From assembly GCA_013695405.1 (NCBI GenBank), contig JACDAO010000277.1, positions 1 to 12,959 of the forward strand: a stretch of DNA of 12,959 nt, read 5' to 3'. Of the stretch, positions 1 to 8,266 are shown piece by piece. Source of the stretch: Acidobacteriota bacterium (lineage in GTDB: Bacteria; Acidobacteriota; Vicinamibacteria; Vicinamibacterales; Vicinamibacteraceae). Within the stretch, counting starts at the first letter, position 1, and each line of letters starts with the position of its first letter. The notes beneath the pieces were generated by a model. That model worked only from the letters and a program-made list of their open reading frames with translations, searched no databases and had not been told where the DNA came from. The translations under genes were made by a program, and so were the position numbers.

Positions 1-234
<234 letters not shown>

Positions 235-1539
235 CTATTCTCGAATCGGCAACCGTGCGAGCAGCACCTGCTCGAGCGCGTGACGGACCGCGTCGATCCG
301 GATGTTCTCCACGACCGACTCGGCAAAGGCGTGGATCAGGAGCGCGCGGGCGTCCTGCTTGCCGATACCGCGGGTACGCAGGTAGAACAGCGCCTCGGCG
401 CTCAACTGGCCGACCGTCGCACCGTGCGTGCACTTGACGTCATCGGCGTAAATCTCGAGCTGCGGCTTGGTGTCGATCGTCGCGTCGTCGGAAAGCAGCA
501 GGACCTGGTTGGTCTGCTTGGCGTCGGTCTTCTGGGCGTCCTCGCGGACGAAGATCTTGCCGTTGAAGACTCCGCGGCTGCGGTCGTCGAGCACGCCCTT
601 GTAGATTTCGTAGCTGTGGCAGTGCGGCATCGCGTGGTCGATCGCGGTGTGGGTGTCGACCAGGCGATCGCCGTCGGACAGGTACAGCCCGTTGACGGTG
701 CACTCGATGCCCTCGCCGGCCAGCGTCGCGTTGATGTCGTTTCGCGTCAGCAGGCCGCCTAGCGAGATGTTGTGGGTGGCGAAGACCGCGGCGCGCGACA
801 ACTGGATGTGCGTGCTGGCGACGTGATGGGCGCGCGCGCTCTCCCGATTGACCTTGTAGTGATCGACGTGCGAACCGGCCGCGCCGAGCACCTCCGTCAG
901 GCTGTTGGTGAGATACGACGCAGCACCCTCGCCGGCAAAGCTCTCGACCAGCGAGACCTGGCTGTTCTCGCCGGCGACCACCAGCGTCCGCGGGTACGAT
1001 GCGCCGCCACCCGTGGAGTAGTACAGCACGTGAATCGGCTCGGCAATCACCGCGCCGGCGTCGACCACCACCGCCACGCCGTCGGTGAACCAGACGTCGT
1101 TGAGCGCAGTGAACGCGCGCTGGCGGACCCGCACCGCGGTGCCGAGGTGGCGCTCGAGCCACTCGGGTTCGCTGTCGATCAGCGCGGCCAGCGATGCCAC
1201 CCGGATGCCGGCCGGCAGCGCCCGAACCTGCGACAGCCCGGGCGCGTAGTGCCCGTTGACGAACACCAGCTGGGGACCGTCGAACTCGGCGAACAGGAAC
1301 GCATCGATCGCGCCCGCCTCGGCCTGCGCGGTGGCCACGGGCACGGCCGGAATCTCGGCAACGCCGGACACCGGGGTGTAGCGCCACTCCTCGTCGCGGG
1401 TCGTTGGCAGGCCTTCGTCGCGGAAGATCGAGGCGGCGTGGGCACGGCTGGTCCGGAGCCAGGCGGGCTCGGTGGATCGCGCGGCGGTGAAGTCGTCGAA
1501 CCCGGTGAGCAGGGTCTCGAGGGCGGCAGTCGGTGTCAT
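235..1539 (-). CDS. sufD: SufD, Fe-S cluster assembly scaffold subunit
   Basis: SufD pairs with SufB in the cytoplasmic SufBC2D complex on which Fe-S clusters are built, with SufC supplying ATP hydrolysis. The 434-residue length is normal for the family. Residues 1-90 carry the helical N-terminal region with DEEWRYTPV (49-57), typical of SufD. The rest is the beta-helix core, ending in KCTHGATVGQL (369-379); His372 corresponds to the KC-x-HG histidine (His360 in E. coli) implicated in iron binding or cluster assembly. ENIRID near the C-terminus is also typical. The ATG at 1539 is the only sensible start, but it lies at the very edge of a heptamer repeat block and has no Shine-Dalgarno sequence, which is unusual inside an operon. 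It lies between sufC (103-base spacer) and sufS (105-base spacer). Confidence 0.96.
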   Translation of the reverse strand: MTPTAALETLLTGFDDFTAARSTEPAWLRTSRAHAASIFRDEGLPTTRDEEWRYTPVSGVAEIPAVPVATAQAEAGAIDAFLFAEFDGPQLVFVNGHYAPGLSQVRALPAGIRVASLAALIDSEPEWLERHLGTAVRVRQRAFTALNDVWFTDGVAVVVDAGAVIAEPIHVLYYSTGGGASYPRTLVVAGENSQVSLVESFAGEGAASYLTNSLTEVLGAAGSHVDHYKVNRESARAHHVASTHIQLSRAAVFATHNISLGGLLTRNDINATLAGEGIECTVNGLYLSDGDRLVDTHTAIDHAMPHCHSYEIYKGVLDDRSRGVFNGKIFVREDAQKTDAKQTNQVLLLSDDATIDTKPQLEIYADDVKCTHGATVGQLSAEALFYLRTRGIGKQDARALLIHAFAESVVENIRIDAVRHALEQVLLARLPIRE

Positions 1540-1634
1540 ACGGGCTACGGGCTTACGGGCTACGGGCTAACAGGCTACGGACCCAGGGCTCAGGGGCTCA
1601 AGGCTCAGGACAGGGCTCAGGACAGGGCTCAGGG
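1540..1634. repeat. Short tandem repeat block between sufC and sufD
   Basis: There are two adjoining arrays. Block A (1542-1579) repeats GGGCTAC, GGGCTTAC, GGGCTAC, GGGCTAACA, GGCTACG, with 7-9 base units. Block B (1602-1633) repeats the 12-mer GGCTCAGGACAG twice and ends in a third, partial copy; degenerate CAGGGCTCAGG copies fill 1584-1601. The array fills nearly all of the spacer between the sufC stop and the sufD ATG. No coding potential is evident. Confidence 0.88.
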
Positions 1635-1642
1635 TCACGACT

Positions 1643-2398
<756 letters not shown>

Positions 2399-2443
2399 AT
2401 CGATTCCACTGTCGGCCACGTCGGACGGTGCAATGCCCGGCCT

Positions 2444-2507
2444 TCGGCCTTCGAAAAGCTTCCTGGGTGGCCGTCGCGACGGCCGACGGCCGACCGACGA
2501 AGGCCGA
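2444..2507. repeat. Palindromic element between sufB and sufC
   Basis: The outer arms TCGGCCTTCG (2444-2453) and CGAAGGCCGA (2498-2507) are perfect reverse complements. Between them lies a 16-base perfect palindrome, GGCCGTCGCGACGGCC (2469-2484), so the element could fold into a compound stem-loop or cruciform. On the minus strand both sides also show seven-base periodicity (GTCGGCC repeated, then GAAGGCC repeated). It occupies the middle of the sufB-sufC spacer. There is no T tract to make it a classical terminator, so a role as an mRNA-stabilising or REP-like element is more plausible. Confidence 0.8.
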
Positions 2508-2518
2508 GGGGGTGGGCG

Positions 2519-3961
<1,443 letters not shown>

Positions 3962-3967
3962 CTGTAG

Positions 3968-3973
3968 TCCTCT
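3968..3973 (-). promoter_or_regulatory. Ribosome binding site of sufB
   Basis: AGAGGA on the minus strand, six bases before the ATG at 3961. It fixes the sufB start against the longer open frame that continues upstream without a stop. Confidence 0.75.
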
Positions 3974-3978
3974 GGGTC

Positions 3979-4019
3979 GGCCTCGAAGGCCCCATCCCGG
4001 TGTGCGGACCCCGGTCCGC
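3979..4019 (-). promoter_or_regulatory. Structured 5' leader of the suf operon (two hairpins)
   Basis: Immediately after the predicted transcription start the leader can form GCGGACC (4004-4010), loop CC, GGTCCGC (4013-4019). Further on it can form GGCCT (3979-3983), loop CGA, AGGCC (3987-3991). The sufB ribosome binding site follows about six bases after the second stem. The stems are seen in the sequence; any regulatory role is an inference, and no known riboswitch class is recognised. Confidence 0.45.
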
Positions 4020-4042
4020 CACGTATCAAATATACGACGTGG
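4019..4042. promoter_or_regulatory. Candidate operator overlapping the suf -10 element
   Basis: An imperfect palindrome has outer arms CCACGT (4019-4024) and ACGTGG (4037-4042) and inner perfect arms CGTAT and ATACG around CAAAT (4022-4036). It covers the -10 box, the placement expected for a repressor site. It matches neither the E. coli IscR type 1 consensus nor the cyanobacterial SufR CAAC-N6-GTTG site as I know them, so the binding protein is unknown. Confidence 0.4.
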
Positions 4043-4057
4043 ACGGTCGGAGATCAA
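4029..4057 (-). promoter_or_regulatory. Sigma-70-type promoter of the suf operon
   Basis: Minus strand: -35 TTGATC (4052-4057), a spacer of exactly 17 bases, and -10 TATATT (4029-4034). The A+T-rich core stands out in a very GC-rich region. The start would be near 4022, giving a leader of about 60 bases before sufB. The preceding gene ends at 4130, so the promoter lies in a free-standing 168-base spacer. Confidence 0.65.
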
Positions 4058-4129
4058 GTGCACGTGATGGCAAGTTGCTGACACGCAAGGGTTTAGTGTG
4101 AGATGTTGCGACCCGGTCCCAAGATGACG

Positions 4130-5563
4130 TCACGCTTGGGCTCGTGCTGCCGCGGCCACCCACATCCCCGGTCCTGGGGTCTCCACCGTTTTCGGCGCCC
4201 CGCCGGTCCACGATGCCGTCGGCCCCCACTCACCGGAGTCAATCGAGATCCACCGAGCGCTCAACGTGCCGCTCACGCCCGTCAGGTCGAGCGCGACCTT
4301 GCCGGGCGCAGGGAAGTAGAGCGCGCACGCGTCACCCGTTCCTGCGGCGAAGTACGCCGCGTCCGGCGCGCGGTTGGAAAGGCGCGCATTGGCAGGCGTC
4401 AGGGCCCAAGGCTTCACGACCTCCTCGAGCTTGCGCGCGGCACGGACGGCGGCAGCTGCCTTCGGAGAAAACCCGAGCCCCGAAGCCGGACGATGGAAAC
4501 GTACGGCTGCCGCACCGCCGAGGAGGTGACGCCACCAGCGCTGCAAGCCATCGAGCTCGCTCCCGTACGGTCCCCCGTCTGCGCCATACGTCTTCACCGT
4601 GTTGATCGGGCGCGGCCGCGCGGCCAGGTGCCGGCGCACCCACTGGAAGTTGTCCCAGTGCGTCTGCCCCTTCTGATGGTTGTTCTGCGACACGTCCACG
4701 AAGCTGTACCGATCGGGATGATCGAACGTCCGTCGGTGCTGCGGCGCGGTGAGATCGTGGTCGTCCCACATTTCCGTGACGTGCACCTCGACTTCCGCCT
4801 TCGCCGCCCGCTCGCGGATGAAGCCCGCCCAGTACGTGCTCCACGCCTCGTCGCCCGAGGTCTCGTTGTCTATGCAGTACAGCACGTGCGGCTGCGGCAG
4901 CGTGCGCGCGAGCACCTGCTCCACGAACCGCTGCTGCACCGTGAGCAGCGGCGAGATATTGCGCTGCGGCGGCGTGCTGAAGAAGAACGGCTGCTCGTTC
5001 TGTCCTGGGTGCTTAGGGTACTCGGCCGCGAGGCCGGTGGCTTCTCCGGTGTACGTGCGCGTGTTCGCCGGGTTGTAGGGATGCGGGGGCCAGTTGTGCA
5101 TCGAGTAGTCGAACCGGTCCCACACCTCGATCTGCACGATGATGTCGCGCGCGCGGGTCAGCGCCAGCATGCGCTCGAAGCGACTCCAGTACTCCGGGTT
5201 CCACTGCGTGAGGTCGTACGTCCCGTCGGGCGCCTGCGCGAACGGATACACCTCGAAGCCGCCGTCGCGGCGGTCGCTCATCGTGTTCCGGATGTAGTTG
5301 GCGCCTGCCGCCCGCATGGCGTCAAGGTGCGCCTCGAGATCGGGGATCTGGAACAGGTTGTCGTCCTTGCTGCCGCCGAGCAGCAGGACGGGCTCGCCCT
5401 TGTACTGCCAGTACCAGGGGTTGGCCGCATACGGTGTGAGGCGACCTGCCGGCTCGGACTGGATCGCGGCGGTCGCGCCGTGCCCGCGTGCCCCGACGGG
5501 TCGCCACGTGGACGCCAGCACGCCGCCCGCCCCGGCGAGGAACGCCCGCCGTGAATGTGCCAT
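4130..5563 (-). CDS. Tat-exported putative TIM-barrel glycosidase with C-terminal beta domain
   Basis: This is probably a secreted glycoside hydrolase of unknown specificity. The N-terminus [18 protein letters not shown] is a twin-arginine signal, so the protein should be exported folded. The body (about 45-385) looks like a (beta/alpha)8 barrel: GGSKDDNLF and YIRNTM near the start, IEVWDRFDY (145-153), and [11 protein letters not shown] (227-236). There the Asn233-Glu234 pair at the end of a strand resembles the acid/base of clan A glycosidases. VTEMWDD (262-268) is another candidate catalytic strand. The last 80 residues ([14 protein letters not shown] to TPGPGMWVA) resemble the collagen-binding-like beta domain that often follows DUF4038-type barrels. 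The start at 5563 is chosen from the Tat signal; the frame is open to 5680 but that part reads through a pseudogene remnant. The family assignment is by recall of motifs only, and the product could be a non-catalytic barrel. Confidence 0.72.
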   Translation of the reverse strand: MAHSRRAFLAGAGGVLASTWRPVGARGHGATAAIQSEPAGRLTPYAANPWYWQYKGEPVLLLGGSKDDNLFQIPDLEAHLDAMRAAGANYIRNTMSDRRDGGFEVYPFAQAPDGTYDLTQWNPEYWSRFERMLALTRARDIIVQIEVWDRFDYSMHNWPPHPYNPANTRTYTGEATGLAAEYPKHPGQNEQPFFFSTPPQRNISPLLTVQQRFVEQVLARTLPQPHVLYCIDNETSGDEAWSTYWAGFIRERAAKAEVEVHVTEMWDDHDLTAPQHRRTFDHPDRYSFVDVSQNNHQKGQTHWDNFQWVRRHLAARPRPINTVKTYGADGGPYGSELDGLQRWWRHLLGGAAAVRFHRPASGLGFSPKAAAAVRAARKLEEVVKPWALTPANARLSNRAPDAAYFAAGTGDACALYFPAPGKVALDLTGVSGTLSARWISIDSGEWGPTASWTGGAPKTVETPGPGMWVAAAARAQA

Positions 5564-5569
5564 GCCCGC

Positions 5570-5575
5570 ATTGTA
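5570..5575 (-). promoter_or_regulatory. Possible -10 element next to the ATG of the Tat glycosidase
   Basis: TACAAT on the minus strand ends six bases before the ATG at 5563, so transcription from it would begin at or next to the start codon (a leaderless message). No convincing -35 is seen 16-18 bases upstream. The gene has no good Shine-Dalgarno sequence (only GCGGGC), which fits but does not prove this. Confidence 0.3.
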
Positions 5576-5609
5576 CCGGCCGTTCACAGGCCGGCACCGG
5601 GGTCGGCGG

Positions 5610-5723
5610 CTAGACGTCGTGGCCGAGTCCCACCGCAATACCGAGCACGACGGCGACGGAGACGCGCCAGAGCACGCCAAGGACCAGCTCCGCGGGATCC
5701 GCTCCGAGGGCGGCGCGTATGCC
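5610..5723 (-). pseudogene. C-terminal remnant of an ABC-type permease (FtsX/MacB/ADOP-like)
   Basis: In the minus frame ending at TAG 5610-5612, the spacer between the deacetylase and the glycosidase reads [17 protein letters not shown], then [20 protein letters not shown] and stop. The GIR-ALGA motif followed by a hydrophobic segment is the hallmark of the C-terminal part of FtsX/MacB-type permeases, which are amplified in Acidobacteria as the ADOP family. Only 37 residues remain: the upstream part is gone, replaced by the heptamer array at 5733, and the last transmembrane helix that should follow is missing. It has no start codon and no partner ATPase. The identification rests on a short motif; a chance open frame in GC-rich DNA is the alternative, but the match to the motif plus helix is specific. 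Confidence 0.55.
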
Positions 5724-5732
5724 TAGGCTAGC

Positions 5733-5770
5733 TGATCCCTAATCCCTGATCCCTGAATCCCGGAGCCCTG
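5733..5770. repeat. Heptanucleotide array abutting the deacetylase stop codon
   Basis: Plus-strand units are TGATCCC, TAATCCC, TGATCCC, TGAATCCC, GGAGCCC, then TG, ending directly at the complement of the TAA stop (5771-5773). The mostly seven-base period with a constant CCC matches the design of the arrays at 9638-9671 and 1540-1580, although the unit sequence differs. Confidence 0.85.
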
Positions 5771-6724
5771 TTACCGCTTGCGCTGGAGGTCGCGGAGGGC
5801 GCGCCAGCCGATCAGCGTCACCTGGCGCTGCTGCAGCAAGCCGCGCACGCTCGCATCGTCGGTGAACAGCTGGTATTCCTCGTCGCGCTCCTTCCAGCTG
5901 TTGGTGATGTGCTGCATCTCGTCGCCTGCGACGGCGGGGTGGATGTACAGCTCGGTCACGCCCGGCTGGAGTTCGGCAATGATCCGCTTCCAGTAGGCGT
6001 CGGTGGCTTCGCCCTGGCGCTTCTGCTGGTGAATCAGGTAGTCCGGATAGAGCGTGCCGTCCGCGTCGAGCTCGCCGCGCAGGTGACCGCCACCGAGTTT
6101 CGCCAGCTGGTCCTGGTTGCCCATGCGGATCGGCAGGTCGAACTCCTTGGCGAGCGCCCGGTACACCGCGTGGTAGCGCATGTCGTACTGCAGCGCCCCC
6201 ATGTGTGAGTCCAGGTGGGTCACGTCGATGCCGGCGTCCAGGGCCTTGCGGATCTGTGCACGTGCTTCGGCGGCGGCTTGCTCGGGTGTGGCGTGCTCGT
6301 AGACGCCTGCGATGTCGGGCCACAGGTAGCCCTGCGGCGTGACCAGGCCCGGCACCTCCGAACGACTGGCGACCGGCCCCCACTTGTAGACCTTCCACTC
6401 GCTGGTGTGGGTGAGGTGGAGGCCGAAGTCGGCGGTCGGGGTTCGTCGTGCGTACTCGGCAATCTCCTCGAACCACGGGCACGGCACCATGATCGTGCCG
6501 GTCCGGATCAGCCCCCGTTCCATGCCGGCGATCGTCGCCGCGTTGGCCGCATGGCTCATCCCGACATCGTCCGCGTTGACGATCAGCAGGATGTCGCTGG
6601 CGGTGTAGCCGAGACGCTCGGCCAGCGATAGAGCGGCCGGCGACTGGGCGACCGGCCAATCGGGCGCGAGCGCCACCAGCACTGCCACGGCGACAGCAGC
6701 AGCAAACCTGATCGAGCGAGGCAT
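5771..6724 (-). CDS. Secreted YdjC/ChbG-family carbohydrate deacetylase
   Basis: Proteins of this family remove acetyl groups from amino sugars such as chito-oligosaccharides, using a metal bound by Asp and His. The family motifs are clear: LIVNADDVGMS (47-57), GLHLTHT (101-107, His103), HLDSHMG (170-176, His174) and ELYIHPAV (258-265). Asp52 or Asp53 with His103 and His174 are the expected metal ligands. Residues 1-27 (basic MPRSIR, a hydrophobic stretch, then a Pro/Ala-rich end) form a signal peptide, so unlike E. coli ChbG this enzyme should be exported. At 317 residues it is longer than the roughly 250 of cytosolic members, partly because of the signal. The start is ATG 6724, with no strong Shine-Dalgarno sequence. 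The downstream Tat glycosidase suggests a shared role in glycan breakdown; the substrate is unknown, so no symbol is given. Confidence 0.88.
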   Translation of the reverse strand: MPRSIRFAAAVAVAVLVALAPDWPVAQSPAALSLAERLGYTASDILLIVNADDVGMSHAANAATIAGMERGLIRTGTIMVPCPWFEEIAEYARRTPTADFGLHLTHTSEWKVYKWGPVASRSEVPGLVTPQGYLWPDIAGVYEHATPEQAAAEARAQIRKALDAGIDVTHLDSHMGALQYDMRYHAVYRALAKEFDLPIRMGNQDQLAKLGGGHLRGELDADGTLYPDYLIHQQKRQGEATDAYWKRIIAELQPGVTELYIHPAVAGDEMQHITNSWKERDEEYQLFTDDASVRGLLQQRQVTLIGWRALRDLQRKR

Positions 6725-6785
6725 GGTGGCGACAGGCTACCCACGTGACGGCAGCGGGGCAAGTGATCGCGCCACCCCCGTGCCT

Positions 6786-6805
6786 CCGCCGGACAAGTCC
6801 GGCGG
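6786..6805. repeat. REP-like palindrome between the small cytochrome and the deacetylase
   Basis: CCGCCGGAC (6786-6794), AA, GTCCGGCGG (6797-6805) is a perfect inverted repeat, followed by CTACGCCACCCGCGTGCCTCCG. A direct repeat of GTGCCTCCG occurs on both sides (from 6780 and 6820). The core and its CGGCTACGC tail match the second hairpin of the sufD-sufS spacer (194-220). It lies 40 bases after the cytochrome stop and could terminate or stabilise that transcript, but lacks a T tract. Confidence 0.8.
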
Positions 6806-6845
6806 CTACGCCACCCGCGTGCCTCCGCTACGGCCGACCTGCCTG

Positions 6846-8258
6846 CTAGAGCGTCTTGAGATACTCGAGCAGGGCCAGCTTCTCCGGCGCCGGCAGATCG
6901 GTGCCGTAGCGGTGACCGGCGTTGCCGTTGCCGCGCAACGCGGTGTCGAAGCGCACGCCGTCGCGCGCCGCGTCGGCCGAGTTGCTCACGAAGCCGACGC
7001 GGTCCCAGTCGTACACGTCGTAGGCGCGATAGAAGGTTGTCGGGCGCTCCTCCGGGAAGAGCAATGCGCGCAGGTCCGGCACCGATCCGTTGTGGAGATA
7101 CGGCGCGCGCAGCCACAGGCCGTCAAGCGGCATGTTCGCGTAACCGTCGGTCTTGCGGAAGCGCGTGAACTGCCACGGGCGGCCGCGCCCGATCGTGTTC
7201 ATGGCCACGGCCAGCGCCGGGGTGAACGAATCCAGCCGTTCGCGGTCGCTGCCGACCTCGGCGATCGTCGTCACCTGTCCGACCTGCGCGCCGTCGAAGG
7301 CATGACAGCGAGCGCAGGCCTCCGCGTACACCCGGGCGCCCGCGGCGGCTCGCCCGGCATCGATTCTCGCCGTGGGATATGCGGGCGGGGCGAGGTCGAG
7401 CGCCCAGTCGGCAATCCGCTGCATCGACGCCAGGTCCAGCGACTTCGGAGTGGCTCCGGCGCCGATCGCCGCGCTCTTGTTGCGCTCCTCGACGCGGTCG
7501 TTGTTGCCGTCCCAGTGCAGCCACAGCCCCTGCCGGCGACGCTGGTTCCACAGCGACGGCAGGTCGACGGTGCCGACGACATCGTCCATCGGCAGCGCGA
7601 GCAACCGCTTGTACGGATTGAATGTGTCGACGCGTCCTGGACCCTGCGGCGGACGGACGTCGAACCAGGCGTTCTCCCGGGCGCGGTCGAGGATGCCCTT
7701 GCGCGTCGCCCGCACCAGGAACAGCCGGTCGACCAGTCGCGTGAACACGCCGCCGTCAGGAGTGCCGCGCCTGATCGCCGCCATCATGGCGCTGGTCTCG
7801 AACGCGGGGCTCCGCGCACACGCGGTCAGGAACCGCGCATAGCCCTGTAGATCCATCTGGTTGGCCGGCATGCCCACCACCACCTGCCGTGCGGCTCCCG
7901 GAGCGTCGCGCAGCGTGCCGACGTGGCAGGTCGCGCAGTTGAGCCCGACCCGATCGCCGCGTCCCGGCCTGAACGAGGTGCCGACCGGGCGCCCGTGCCC
8001 CGCGCCTTCCTGGATGAAGCCGAGCCGCTCGTAGCCGACGCCAGGTCGCGCCGGCAGGAACCCGGCGCAGACCTCCGGCAGCACGCGCCAGATCCGCACC
8101 GGCACGCCGGTGCCTTCCTCCGCGCCGATCGACCCGTACTTGAAGTGGTCGACGATGCCCGGAAAGGACGGGCCATCGGTATCGGCGGCGGAGGCGCGCA
8201 GGCAGACCGCGCCAACCAGCAAGGCGGCGAGGACGGCGATCGGCTGTCGGACCCGCAT
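6846..8258 (-). CDS. Exported two-haem c-type cytochrome (470 residues), peroxidase/RoxA-like architecture
   Basis: A signal peptide (MRVRQPIAVLAALLVGAVCL, then RASA) sends this protein out of the cytoplasm, where two covalent haems would be attached at CATCH (108-112) and CARCH (315-319). Between them lie DTFNPYK (211-217), DLPSLWNQR (232-240) and LHWDGNN (247-253). After the second haem comes RAPYLHNGS (384-392), a motif also seen in di-haem cytochrome c peroxidases and the RoxA/MauG-like group, whose Tyr-Leu-His often lies close to the active haem. The chain ends in LALLEYLKTL. The start at 8258 is chosen because the signal peptide begins there and because it leaves 8 bases after the TGA of the flavoprotein gene; the frame is open 147 bases further but overlaps that gene. 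Coupled translation with the flavoprotein is likely. Whether it is a peroxidase, an oxygenase or an electron carrier cannot be decided from the sequence. Confidence 0.85.
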   Translation of the reverse strand: MRVRQPIAVLAALLVGAVCLRASAADTDGPSFPGIVDHFKYGSIGAEEGTGVPVRIWRVLPEVCAGFLPARPGVGYERLGFIQEGAGHGRPVGTSFRPGRGDRVGLNCATCHVGTLRDAPGAARQVVVGMPANQMDLQGYARFLTACARSPAFETSAMMAAIRRGTPDGGVFTRLVDRLFLVRATRKGILDRARENAWFDVRPPQGPGRVDTFNPYKRLLALPMDDVVGTVDLPSLWNQRRRQGLWLHWDGNNDRVEERNKSAAIGAGATPKSLDLASMQRIADWALDLAPPAYPTARIDAGRAAAGARVYAEACARCHAFDGAQVGQVTTIAEVGSDRERLDSFTPALAVAMNTIGRGRPWQFTRFRKTDGYANMPLDGLWLRAPYLHNGSVPDLRALLFPEERPTTFYRAYDVYDWDRVGFVSNSADAARDGVRFDTALRGNGNAGHRYGTDLPAPEKLALLEYLKTL

Positions 8259-8266
8259 TGCAGCAC

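Noticed and set aside
3962..4084. N-terminal extension of SufB to the ATG at 4084
   Set aside because: It would start upstream of the best promoter and run through it; the ATG at 3961 has a good ribosome binding site and matches family length.
4103..5554. A 483-codon plus-strand open frame opposite the Tat glycosidase
   Set aside because: Antisense shadow: Arg- and Val-rich, no domain, and the opposite strand has a Tat signal and family-like motifs.
5564..5680. N-terminal extension of the Tat glycosidase to 5680
   Set aside because: A Tat signal must be N-terminal; the extension overlaps the permease remnant in another frame and has no family-like sequence.
6786..6805. Intrinsic terminator after the small cytochrome
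   Set aside because: The stem is strong but no T tract follows on the minus strand, and the same palindrome occurs elsewhere, so it is better called a dispersed repeat.
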